From NCBI RefSeq assembly GCF_001422735.1, contig NZ_LMLZ01000005.1, forward strand, positions 1 through 64,000: a stretch of DNA of 64,000 bases, written 5' to 3'. Origin of the DNA: Acidovorax sp. Leaf78 (GTDB lineage Bacteria > Pseudomonadota > Gammaproteobacteria > Burkholderiales > Burkholderiaceae_C). The notes below the pieces were generated by a model. The model ran no database searches and was not told the origin of the DNA. It was given only the letters and a program-made list of their open reading frames with translations. Shown piece by piece: positions 9,938 through 16,813 of this stretch (positions are counted from its first letter, which is position 1; every line of letters starts with the position of its first letter). Made by a program: the position numbers and the translations under genes.

Positions 9938-10264
9938 TCAATCTGTCACTTGGACACCAACCAATTTGAGATTGAGGACAAGTTGGGTACGCACCTCACC
10001 CAAAGTGCGCGCGAGCAGCCGAGCTCTCCACGCCGCCCAGTTTGCCTGCACTTCTGGTACAGCCAGTTTCGACGCTCCAGGGTCGTCGTCGTATCCAAAC
10101 TCGAATCCGCACTGGCACATTTCGAATGAGGCTCCTCCGCAATCCAGATAGGGTGGATTGAGCAGCCCAACACTTCCACACACCGGACAGGCCCAATGCC
10201 CGTCAAGGGATTGGAAAAGGAATGCGCAGCTACCGTCTCTCAAACGGACCTCTTGTCGTTGCAT
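9938..10264 (-). CDS. Small zinc-ribbon protein (CPxC...CxC) of the RNA-repair operon
   Basis: A 108-residue protein that starts with ATG 5 bp after the rtcB stop. Four cysteines form a probable zinc site: CPVCG at residues 26-30 and CQCGFEFGYDDD at 50-61. The CPxC...CxC-xFEFGYDD layout recurs in many small uncharacterised bacterial proteins. The C-terminal half is amphipathic (NWAAWRARLLARTLGEVRTQ). A longer open frame runs upstream through rtcB, but only the part after 10264 looks like protein. Function unknown; tight coupling to rtcB suggests an RNA-repair accessory. Confidence 0.7.
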   Translation of the reverse strand: MQRQEVRLRDGSCAFLFQSLDGHWACPVCGSVGLLNPPYLDCGGASFEMCQCGFEFGYDDDPGASKLAVPEVQANWAAWRARLLARTLGEVRTQLVLNLKLVGVQVTD

Positions 10265-10269
10265 TTGCC

Positions 10270-11490
10270 TCACCCCTTCACGCACACCACCTGCTTGAGC
10301 GTGTACACCACCTCCACCAGGTCTTCCTGCGCCGCCATCACCGCGTCGATGTTCTTGTACGCCATCGGGATTTCGTCGATCACGTCGGCATCCTTGCGGC
10401 ATTCCACGCCTTCGGTCGCTTTGATCTGGTCTTCGACCGTGTACATCTTCTTGGCCTTGGTACGGCTCATGGTGCGGCCCGCGCCGTGGCTGCAGCTGTT
10501 GAAGCTCTCGGGGTTGCCTTTTCCGCGCACGATGAAGCTCTTGGCCCCCATGCTCCCCGGGATAATCCCCAGCTTGCCTTGCTCGGCACTCACCGCGCCC
10601 TTGCGGGTCACGAAGACGTCCTGCCCGAAGTGCGTTTCGCGCTGCACGTAGTTGTGGTGGCAGTTCACCGCCTCCACGTGCGTCTCGAACGGCTTGGTGA
10701 CACACAAGCGCAGCGCAGCGATCACCCGGCCCATCATCACTTCGCGGTTGGCGGCGGCGAATTTCTGCGCCCACCCCACAGCCTTCACGTAGTCACCGAA
10801 GTACTGCGCGCCTTCCTCGAAGTACGCCAGGTCCTTGTCGGGCAGGTTGCGCTGGTTCATCTCGGCGTCCTTCTTGGCCAGCTCGATGAAGTGGGTGCCG
10901 ATGGCGTTCCCCACCCCACGCGACCCCGAGTGCAGCATCACCCACACGGACTGGTGTTCGTCCAGGCAGATCTCGATGAAGTGGTTACCCGTTCCGAGCG
11001 TTCCCAGGTGCTTGTAGTTGTTGGTCTTCTCGATGCGCGGGTGCGCCTCGCAGATTTCCTTGAACTCGTCCACCAGCGCCGACCATGCGCGGTCGGTCTC
11101 GGCAGGCGGGGTATCCCAGCTTCCTTTGTCGCGGCCGAAGTGCTTGGGCGTCATCCCCACCGGCACGGCGCGTTCGATGGCGGCACGCACACCGGACAGG
11201 TTGTCGGGCAGGTCGCTCGCGGTCAGCGTGGTCTTGCACGCCATCATTCCGCAACCCAGGTCCACACCCACCGCGGCGGGGATGATGGCCTTGAGCGTCG
11301 GCACGACCGAGCCGATGGTGGCGCCGATCCCCAGGTGCACGTCGGGCATCACCGCCACGTGCTTGAACACGATGGGCAGGCGCGCGATGTTGCGCAGCTG
11401 GTTCTTGGCTTCTTCTTCCACGGGCACGCCGTTCGTCCACATCTTCACGGGGACGCCGTTGGGTACTTCGAGTTGTTCGTAAGTCTTCAT
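10270..11490 (-). CDS. rtcB: RNA ligase RtcB
   Basis: A 406-residue GTP- and Mn2+-dependent ligase joining RNA 2',3'-cyclic phosphate or 3'-phosphate ends to 5'-OH ends. The metal and guanylate ligands are visible: GVDLGCGM, GTGNHFIE, HSGSRGVGN, and NSCSHGAGRTMSR, which holds the guanylylated histidine. The ATG at 11490 (MKTYEQLEV) is preferred to one 12 codons upstream that overlaps the previous gene. At 406 residues it is the shorter bacterial RtcB form. It sits mid-operon with rtcA, the usual partner. Confidence 0.95.
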   Translation of the reverse strand: MKTYEQLEVPNGVPVKMWTNGVPVEEEAKNQLRNIARLPIVFKHVAVMPDVHLGIGATIGSVVPTLKAIIPAAVGVDLGCGMMACKTTLTASDLPDNLSGVRAAIERAVPVGMTPKHFGRDKGSWDTPPAETDRAWSALVDEFKEICEAHPRIEKTNNYKHLGTLGTGNHFIEICLDEHQSVWVMLHSGSRGVGNAIGTHFIELAKKDAEMNQRNLPDKDLAYFEEGAQYFGDYVKAVGWAQKFAAANREVMMGRVIAALRLCVTKPFETHVEAVNCHHNYVQRETHFGQDVFVTRKGAVSAEQGKLGIIPGSMGAKSFIVRGKGNPESFNSCSHGAGRTMSRTKAKKMYTVEDQIKATEGVECRKDADVIDEIPMAYKNIDAVMAAQEDLVEVVYTLKQVVCVKG

Positions 11491-11522
11491 ATCGTTCTTT
11501 CGTCTTTGGTCTTCTCTGCCGT

Positions 11523-12263
11523 TCATTGAACCATTCCGCGCGCTGCGGCCTGGGCGTAGTTCTTCAGTTCGTCGTCGCTCTTCACCTGGCGGATGAATGC
11601 GTCCATGTGCGCCTGCAGTTCCTGGGGCCGCCCCAACCGCGCGCCCTCATGGCCTATCCCGTGCAATGCGGATTCCTGGGCAGCCCGGTACGGCATCGCC
11701 AGCATCTCGCAGAACACCTGCCACATCGCGTCGCGCCATTCAGGGATGTCCTTGGCGTTCCAGAACGACGGCCATACGTCAAACCACATGTAGCTCACAA
11801 AGTACAGGCGGTCGCTTCGGCTCCCGATGGGGCTCGGCCCGGTATCCAGGCGCGGGCCGAGGCAGTCGCGCCACAAGTTGGGCAGCGCCCGCATCATGCG
11901 CATAGCGTCGGCCAGGGGCACGGAGGGGTCGTTCACCATGTGCGGAATGTCCCCGGCGTTGTTGCTCATCACATGGTTCAGGCCCATGCCCACCTGCTCG
12001 TCGCTGTAGGGCGCCAGGTCGGTGCCCGCGTTGGCGAACAGCACGGTCTGGATGTGGGTCCATTGCAGCGGCGTGGCGTCGAACTCCGGCTCGTCGATCA
12101 GCCAGTACCACTCCTGCCCGCTCTTATCGGGCACGGGGCGGTCGAACAGATAACGCAGGGCTGCGCTATAGACCGCCGGCTCCAGGTTGATCGACTCGCA
12201 ACTCACGGGCGTCTCCTTACGGTTCGCGCGCCTTTCACGTGCGGTCAGTTTCTTTGCTTTCAT
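11523..12263 (-). CDS. Unknown protein of the RNA-repair operon (246 aa)
   Basis: I do not recognise this protein. It is 246 residues, starts with a basic tail (MKAKKLTARERRANRKE), is tryptophan-rich in the middle (EWYWLIDEP, LPNLWRDCLG, MWFDVWPSFWN), and ends in a helical region. There is no signal peptide or membrane segment. It lies 25 bp after the slipin gene and 32 bp before the rtcB start. The basic N-terminus could contact RNA, but that is speculation. Its conserved slot between slipin and rtcB makes it a candidate new RNA-repair component. Confidence 0.75.
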   Translation of the reverse strand: MKAKKLTARERRANRKETPVSCESINLEPAVYSAALRYLFDRPVPDKSGQEWYWLIDEPEFDATPLQWTHIQTVLFANAGTDLAPYSDEQVGMGLNHVMSNNAGDIPHMVNDPSVPLADAMRMMRALPNLWRDCLGPRLDTGPSPIGSRSDRLYFVSYMWFDVWPSFWNAKDIPEWRDAMWQVFCEMLAMPYRAAQESALHGIGHEGARLGRPQELQAHMDAFIRQVKSDDELKNYAQAAARGMVQ

Positions 12264-12288
12264 CTCGATTTCTCTTTCCTCATGAGAA

Positions 12289-13434
12289 TCAACGCATCTT
12301 CACGAGGCCGTTCAGCACCTGGTCCAGGCCACCAAACACCGAGATCTTGTCGATCCGCTCGGCCACCCGCTCCAGCGTCTCCAGCTCCTTCATGCGCAGG
12401 GCGACGGGGTTGTCCTCCATCACCTTGGCGGTGTTGAGCAGCGAGCGCGTGGCGGCGGTTTCCTCGCGGCGGCGGATCACGTTGGCCTGGGCCTGCTTTT
12501 CCGCCTGCACCACCTGGGTCAGGATGGTCTTCATCTCGCCGGGCAGCACGATGTCCTTCACGCCCACGCTCTCCAGTTGCATGCCGTAAGGCTGCAGCTT
12601 GATCGCCAAGTGAGCGGTCACCACCTCGTCGATCACCGTCTTGTTCTCCAGCAGCTCGTCGAGCGTGCGGGTGCCCACGGCGGCGCGCAGCGCAAACTGC
12701 AGCTCGCGGTACAGGTAGTCGGCAGGCTTTTGCAGCTGGGCAAAGGCTTGCAGCACATTGGTCACGCGGTAAGTGGCCGACAGGTTCAGGCGCAGGCTCA
12801 CCTTGTCGCGGGTCATGATGTCCTGGCCCGAGACCTCCACGGCCTGCAGGCGCAAATCCACCAGTTCCACGGCGATGGTGCGGCCGTACTTCCAGAACGC
12901 GTAGGTACCGGCGGTCAGCAGGCGCTCGACCTTGCCGTCCAGCGTCAGCAGCGCGCACTGGCCTTCAGGCACCTGCACCTGCAGCACGCCGTTCAGGCCA
13001 GTCACTGCGCGCTGGCGCAGTTGGGTCTGCGTCAGACGGGCGACCAGGTCGGCGGGCAGCTCGGCACCGTTTTGCAGGTTCACCACCTGTACGGTCACGT
13101 CCACCAGGCCCTTCCAGTACAGGCGGCGCGTGCCGGGCGGCAGGATTTCAACCAGCACGCCGTTCTCGCTGCGCAGGCCCACTTCGCGCTCCGACAGGTT
13201 CACCTGCACGAAGTTGGCGGCGACCACGGCAGGCTCCTGGGCCATCAGGTAATCGGCCAGGCCGTTCGTGAACGCGGGTTGCTCCAGAGCGAAGGTTTCC
13301 ACGCGCAGCGTGTCCAGGCCGGCAAACAGCCAGTGCGTACCGCTCTGCAGCACGCGGTCGAAATCGCCGTTGCGCAGCAGCAGGGCGCGTTCGTTCTTCT
13401 TGACGGTGATGCGTTGGATCTTGTTGTTCAGCAT
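12289..13434 (-). CDS. Slipin (SPFH/band 7/stomatin-family protein)
   Basis: A 381-residue SPFH-domain protein. The band 7 region spans roughly residues 160-300 (RTIAVELVDLRLQAVEVSGQ, then DKVSLRLNLSATYRV), followed by an Ala/Glu-rich coiled coil (QAEKQAQANVIRRREE). There is no obvious N-terminal membrane anchor; about 150 extra residues precede the SPFH core, with a duplicated-looking beta-rich segment. Slipins are recurrent members of RtcR-controlled RNA-repair operons. It is the first protein gene after the structured leader and has a good ribosome-binding site (AAGGAG about 10 bp before ATG 13434). Confidence 0.88.
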   Translation of the reverse strand: MLNNKIQRITVKKNERALLLRNGDFDRVLQSGTHWLFAGLDTLRVETFALEQPAFTNGLADYLMAQEPAVVAANFVQVNLSEREVGLRSENGVLVEILPPGTRRLYWKGLVDVTVQVVNLQNGAELPADLVARLTQTQLRQRAVTGLNGVLQVQVPEGQCALLTLDGKVERLLTAGTYAFWKYGRTIAVELVDLRLQAVEVSGQDIMTRDKVSLRLNLSATYRVTNVLQAFAQLQKPADYLYRELQFALRAAVGTRTLDELLENKTVIDEVVTAHLAIKLQPYGMQLESVGVKDIVLPGEMKTILTQVVQAEKQAQANVIRRREETAATRSLLNTAKVMEDNPVALRMKELETLERVAERIDKISVFGGLDQVLNGLVKMR

Positions 13435-13797
13435 TTCTTTTTCTCCTTATTGCGGTCCGCGCCGCGGATTTCTCGTTCGTTCGTTCGTCTTCTCTTCTTC
13501 GTCGTCGTTGTCATGTCGGTTGGCGCACAGCGCTGGCAACACAACCCCCATCCCAAGAGGGCGCCGTTACAGCGGCGGCGGGGCTCCAGGCAGTGCAGCC
13601 GCGGGCCTTGCAGTGCGCCGTGGTTGCTGCCCTGTAAACAGGGCGGCAGCGTGGCTGGCTGCGGGCGCGGGCTGCACCGGGGTCTGGTGCAAACCGCCGC
13701 CGGCTGACGGAGTGCCTGCGGGGGCTGCCGTGCAGCAGCCTTTGCCTGCGCCCCGCGTCCGGCGGGTGGTCTTTCGACCGTTTCTTCAAAGCTCCGG

Positions 13798-13814
13798 CCT
13801 TGCGGCCGGAAGAA
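13798..13814 (-). other. GCAA tetraloop hairpin after the second tRNA-like fold
   Basis: On the minus strand TTCCGGCC and GGCCGGAG pair around a GCAA loop immediately 3' of the tRNA-like fold. There is no U-tract, so it looks like an RNA end or processing structure rather than a classical terminator. Confidence 0.5.
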
Positions 13815-13876
13815 TGGACAGGAATCGAACCTGTGACAGACCCTTGCGGGTTGCTCTTCCTCTGAGCTACCAGTGG
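13812..13876 (-). ncRNA. tRNA-like fold B (no anticodon loop)
   Basis: Read leftward, this has a D-arm GCTC-AGAGGAA-GAGC (13867-13853) preceded by TA as in tRNA positions 8-9. An anticodon-position stem ACCC/GGGT is capped by GCAA (13851-13840). A T-arm ACAGG-TTCGATT-CCTGT (13834-13818) carries the canonical T-loop. The acceptor is weak: only TGG/CCA plus one outer pair match, with mismatches beyond, and there is no CCA. Without an anticodon loop it cannot decode. It is best read as a tRNA mimic, as found in bacterial Y RNAs (YrlA), or as a decayed tRNA. Confidence 0.65.
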
Positions 13877-13937
13877 TGGCCCGCCTGGAGTCGAACCAGA
13901 CACGTCCTTTCGGAGTGGTCTCCACGACCGTGCCGTG
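13874..13937 (-). ncRNA. tRNA-like fold A (T-arm plus CCACCA end)
   Basis: Read leftward, this has a D-like hairpin CACG-7nt-CGTG near 13937-13923, a short UCC-GAAA-GGA hairpin near 13913-13904 in the anticodon position, a T-arm TCTGG-TTCGACT-CCAGG (13900-13884), and a tail GGCGGGCCACCA ending at 13874. The tail and T-arm closely resemble the 3' half of a tRNA or tmRNA. No 5' strand complementary to the GCGGGCC acceptor is seen, so the fold is incomplete as a tRNA. It abuts tRNA-like fold B directly. Confidence 0.6.
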
Positions 13938-14066
13938 ACCAGACGATGGCGACGTGCGGCATGCAGGGGTTCGACAAGAGCCTTGAGGACCCCTGGAACC
14001 TCGGCACCGGCAGGGCGAACTTGTGTCCTAACCCTGGCCTGTGAGCGGTCGACGCTGGCGTCTGGT
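13938..14066 (-). ncRNA. 5' structured RNA closed by end-to-end pairing (Y-RNA-like candidate)
   Basis: The first 8 nt of the predicted transcript, ACCAGACG (14066-14059), are perfectly complementary to CGTCTGGT (13945-13938). Inside lie two hairpins: GGC(C)AGGG/CCCTGCC at 14039-14009, and CAGGGGT/ACCCCTG at 13995-13964 (with an inner CAAG/CTTG stem). Pairing of the 5' end with a distal 3' strand, next to a tRNA-like module, is the layout of bacterial Y RNAs. No Ro60 (Rsr) gene is present in the window, so the identity remains tentative. Confidence 0.5.
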
Positions 14067-14075
14067 ACTTATCTA

Positions 14076-14093
14076 TTGCCAGATGCGTGCCAG
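14076..14093 (-). promoter_or_regulatory. Sigma-54 (-24/-12) promoter of the RNA-repair operon
   Basis: Minus-strand CTGGCACGCATCTGGCAA matches the sigma-54 consensus TGGCACG-N4-TTGCA with one core mismatch (TGGC for TTGC). The invariant GG (14091-14090) and GC (14079-14078) are separated by exactly 10 nt. Predicted transcription start is near 14066. The divergent gene encodes RtcR, a sigma-54 activator, which fits. All operon genes down to rtcA lie on this strand. Confidence 0.88.
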
Positions 14094-14130
14094 CTTGTGA
14101 AATTGGGGGTGAAAATTTGCAAGCCATTGA

Positions 14131-14155
14131 TTCATATGAAATTAATGACATTTCA
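14131..14155. promoter_or_regulatory. Candidate RtcR upstream activating site
   Basis: In the AT-rich gap between the sigma-54 promoter and rtcR lie a perfect palindrome TTCATATGAA (14131-14140) and an overlapping inverted repeat TGAAAT-N7-ATTTCA (14137-14155). Both are 40-60 bp upstream of the -24 element, a usual place for enhancer-binding proteins. A third dyad, AGCTA...TAGCT (14199-14214), lies just before rtcR. No RtcR site consensus is available to me for comparison. Confidence 0.4.
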
Positions 14156-14218
14156 AAAAATCTTTGTCGCAATCGATTTGCCTAAAAGATAGAATAAAAG
14201 CTAGTCAATTAGCTGAAT

Positions 14219-15856
14219 ATGATGCGCAAAGAAAAAGTGGTCATCGGTTTTCTGGGAACGCAGCTGGATGCAGGCAAGGGGGCGGGCCGCTGGGAGAAGT
14301 GGCGCCCCACGGTGTCGCTGGCCCAGCACGAGGATGTGGTCGTCAAGCGGATGGAGCTGCTCTACACCCCGCCCCACCACGATCTGGCCCACCAGGTGCG
14401 CACGGACATCCACACCGCGTCGCCCGAAACCACCGTCCACCTCGTCAAGCTGGACATCGCCGACCCGTGGGACTTCGGCGAGGTCTACGCCACGCTGTTC
14501 GACTGGGCCCAGGGCTACCGCTTCGACACCGAGCGCGAGGAGTACTGGACGCACATCACCACCGGCACGCACGTGGCGCAGATCTGCCTGTTCCTGCTGG
14601 TGGAGTCGCGCCGCATCCCGAGCGTGCTGGCGCAGACATCACCGCCGAAGCGCCAGCAGATGGGCGACCCGGGCAGCTATGCGCTGATCGACCTGGACCT
14701 CTCGCGCTACGACGTGATCGCGCAGCGCTTTGGTGCCGAGCAGCGCGATGCGGTGGACTTTCTCAAGAGCGGCATCGCCACGCGCAATGCGCGCTTCAAC
14801 GCATTGATCGAAGAGGTCGAGCGCGTGGCGGTGCGGTCGCGCGCGCCCATCCTGTTCACCGGGCCCACGGGCGCGGGCAAGTCGCACCTGGCGCGGCGCC
14901 TGTTCGAGCTCAAGAAGGCGCGCCACCAGGTCGAGGGCGACTTCGTCGAAGTCAACTGCGCCACACTGCACGGCGACGGCGCGGCGTCCACGCTGTTCGG
15001 CCACAAGAAGGGTGCCTTCACCGGCGCGGCGGCCGACCGCGCGGGCCTGCTGCGCACGGCGCACAAGGGCGTGCTTTTTCTCGACGAGATCGGCGAGTTG
15101 GGCCTGGACGAGCAGGCCATGCTGCTCAAGGCCGTGGAGGAAAAGCGCTTCTACCCCATGGGCAGCGATCGCGAGGTGGCGAGCGACTTCGAGTTGATCG
15201 CGGGCACCAACCGCGACCTGCGCACCGAAGTGGCGGCCGGGCGCTTTCGCGAAGACCTGTACGCACGCATCAACCTCTGGAGCTACCAGCTGCCCGGCCT
15301 GGCCCAGCGGCCCGAAGACATCGAGCCCCACCTGGACCACCTGCTCGCGCGCACCGGTGTCGAACTGGGTCGCATGGTGCGCCTGTCGGCCGAGGCGCGC
15401 GTGGCCTACCTGCGCTTTGCGCAGTCAAGCGACGCGCTGTGGAGCGGCAACTTCCGCGACCTGTCGGCCAGCGCCACGCGCCTGGCCACGCTGGCCGACA
15501 GCGGCCGCATCGGCCTGCCCCTGGTCGAGGCCGAGATCGCCCGCCTGCGCTGGCTGTGGCAGGCGGCCCGGGATGCGCGCGACGGCATGGCCCAGGCAGG
15601 CGTTGGCACCGTCGGCCGCGACGATCTGGTGGAACTGCTGGGCGAGGAGGCGGTGGGTGGACTGGACCTGTTCGACCAGCTGCAACTGGCCGCGGTGCTG
15701 CAAATGTGCCGGCAATCGCGCACCTTGTCCGACGCGGGCCGACAGCTCTTCAACGCCTCGCGCACGCAGCGCACGGTGGTCAACGATGCGGACCGGCTCC
15801 GCAAGTTTCTGGCGCGGTTCGGGCTGGATTGGGAGCGTGTCAGCCGAAAGGGATGA
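14219..15856 (+). CDS. rtcR: RtcR, CARF-domain sigma-54 activator of RNA repair
   Basis: A 545-residue regulator. The N-terminal ~180 residues match the RtcR CARF-type sensor domain (VIGFLGTQLDAGKGAGRWEKW at the start). The central AAA+ domain has Walker A GPTGAGKS near residue 215, the sigma-54-contacting GAFTGA loop near residue 265 and Walker B FLDEIGEL. The C-terminus contains a helix-turn-helix-like segment (SDAGRQLFNAS). RtcR is known to sense tRNA fragments through the CARF domain and to switch on rtcBA. It is transcribed divergently from the operon, as is usual. The frame has two adjacent ATGs at 14219 and 14222. Confidence 0.95.
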   Translation: MMRKEKVVIGFLGTQLDAGKGAGRWEKWRPTVSLAQHEDVVVKRMELLYTPPHHDLAHQVRTDIHTASPETTVHLVKLDIADPWDFGEVYATLFDWAQGYRFDTEREEYWTHITTGTHVAQICLFLLVESRRIPSVLAQTSPPKRQQMGDPGSYALIDLDLSRYDVIAQRFGAEQRDAVDFLKSGIATRNARFNALIEEVERVAVRSRAPILFTGPTGAGKSHLARRLFELKKARHQVEGDFVEVNCATLHGDGAASTLFGHKKGAFTGAAADRAGLLRTAHKGVLFLDEIGELGLDEQAMLLKAVEEKRFYPMGSDREVASDFELIAGTNRDLRTEVAAGRFREDLYARINLWSYQLPGLAQRPEDIEPHLDHLLARTGVELGRMVRLSAEARVAYLRFAQSSDALWSGNFRDLSASATRLATLADSGRIGLPLVEAEIARLRWLWQAARDARDGMAQAGVGTVGRDDLVELLGEEAVGGLDLFDQLQLAAVLQMCRQSRTLSDAGRQLFNASRTQRTVVNDADRLRKFLARFGLDWERVSRKG

Positions 15857-15886
15857 AGGCTGCGCGGTGCGCCACACGGGAGGTGG

Positions 15887-15892
15887 GATAAT
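15887..15892 (+). promoter_or_regulatory. Probable -10 box of rnpB
   Basis: GATAAT lies about 10 bp before the 5' end of the RNase P RNA. No well-spaced -35 hexamer is evident. Confidence 0.4.
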
Positions 15893-15901
15893 CCAGCCCG
15901 T

Positions 15902-16332
15902 GAAGCACGCCAGACCGCCGCTGGTGCAATCTGGGAAACCAGGCACTGGAGGAACGTCCGGACTGCACAGGACAGCGTAGCAGCTAACGGCTGCCCACCG
16001 TGAGGTGAGGATCAGAGCAACAGAGACGAGTCAGGTCGTTTTCAGCCACCAAGGGTGTTCTATGGGGGCCAGCGCAAGCTGGTACCGGCTGGCGCAAGCC
16101 AGACGCTCAGGCGCAAGCCTGAAGCCCCATAGCCGCCCAAGGCGCGGAACGCGACTTGGGTGAAACGGGCAATCTCTACGCGCAGCAATACCAAGTAGGC
16201 CAGCGTTGATGTGGTTCCGCAGAGCTGGCGGGTAGGTAGCACCGAGCCGTGGTGGCGACACCCGGCCCAGATTAATGGCGGTCACACTGCGGGCAACCGT
16301 GGTGCACAGAATCCGGCTTATCGGCGTGCTTC
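15902..16332 (+). ncRNA. rnpB: RNase P RNA, bacterial class A
   Basis: The catalytic RNA of RNase P, which trims the 5' ends of pre-tRNAs. The P1 helix is formed by GAAGCACGCC (15902-15911) and GGCGTGCTTC (16323-16332). The near-universal core GAGGAACGTCCGGAC lies at 15950-15964 and the distal CACAGAATCCGGCTTAT at 16303-16319. The AGAGCAACAGAGA and GGTAAACGGGC-type regions are also recognisable. A variable arm near 16069-16122 contains three consecutive hairpins with GCAA loops. It lies 45 bp after rtcR on the same strand but is expected to have its own promoter. Exact ends may differ by a few bases. Confidence 0.96.
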
Positions 16333-16393
16333 ACACTTTATTTTGAGGCCCATGTCCACGGGCTTCACACAGCGCGGCCGCATCACGCCTGCA

Positions 16394-16813
16394 TCACGGC
16401 GTGATGACGCACTGCAGTGACGAAACCCGCGCCTTGCCCGCGCTGACGGCGAACGAGATGGCCGCAGACGCCACATCCTCACCCGCTGCGTGGCGAATGG
16501 TCACCGTGCATTGCGCCGCCTTGCTGCAACTCCCCTCGATCACGTTCGTGCCTGCATACAGGTACGCCATGCGCATGGCCAGCAGATCCTTGACCTTGGC
16601 TTTTCCGGTCTGGCCAAAATCGCCATGGCATGAGGACGCGCGGGGAATGGTGTCGTTGGCGGCCGCCAGCAAAGCGCCCAGAGCCTTCTGCGTGGCGACC
16701 GGATCCGCAGCAGCGGCCGCAGCGGGTGCTGTATCAGCTGCCAACGCAGGAGGCGCCGCCAGGGCGCAGCCCAGAGCGATGGCTGCGCAGAGCGTGTGCA
16801 GGCGCTGTGTCAC
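16394..16813 (-). CDS. Small exported cysteine-containing protein (candidate immunity protein)
   Basis: A 139-residue protein starting with GTG at 16813, overlapping the TGA of the amidase gene (GTGA). It has a clear signal peptide (VTQRLHTLCAAIALGCALAA, cleaved after ALA near residue 25). The mature part has four cysteines (SSC, GSC, QC, LQC) that could form two disulfides, consistent with a periplasmic protein. I do not recognise the family. Its pairing with a leaderless peptidoglycan-amidase-like protein suggests a periplasmic immunity protein, but sequence comparison would be needed to support that. A longer open frame upstream is the amidase gene in another frame. Confidence 0.7.
   Translation of the reverse strand: MTQRLHTLCAAIALGCALAAPPALAADTAPAAAAAADPVATQKALGALLAAANDTIPRASSCHGDFGQTGKAKVKDLLAMRMAYLYAGTNVIEGSCSKAAQCTVTIRHAAGEDVASAAISFAVSAGKARVSSLQCVITP

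Larger units (their letters stand above)
13435..14066 (-). ncRNA. Long structured 5' leader of the RNA-repair operon
   Basis: About 630 nt lie between the predicted sigma-54 start site (14066) and the slipin ATG, with no convincing coding frame. The region is dense in hairpins: a 129-nt 5' domain, two tRNA-like folds, a GC-rich GCAA hairpin at 13798-13814, a GGTC-GAAA-GACC hairpin near 13770 and a CCCTG-TTTA-CAGGG hairpin at 13626-13650. The last about 60 nt before the ribosome-binding site are low-complexity purine-rich (GACGAACGAACGAACGAG). RNA-repair operons in Salmonella and others encode bacterial Y RNAs; this leader may play the same role here. Confidence 0.7.

Noticed and set aside
13812-13900. 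Functional tRNA gene
   Set aside because: The T- and D-arm features fit, but the anticodon loop is replaced by GCAA and the acceptor stem is mismatched, so it cannot act as a normal tRNA.
13428-13925. Open frames of 130-165 codons in the slipin leader
   Set aside because: They are Arg/Pro/Ser-rich, lack motifs and overlap clear RNA structures including both tRNA-like folds.
16069-16122. Short repeat array resembling a CRISPR
   Set aside because: The three repeated GCGCAAGC units are hairpin loops in a variable arm of the RNase P RNA, with no spacers or leader.
15911-16285. Short open frames within rnpB
   Set aside because: They lie entirely inside the highly structured RNase P RNA gene.
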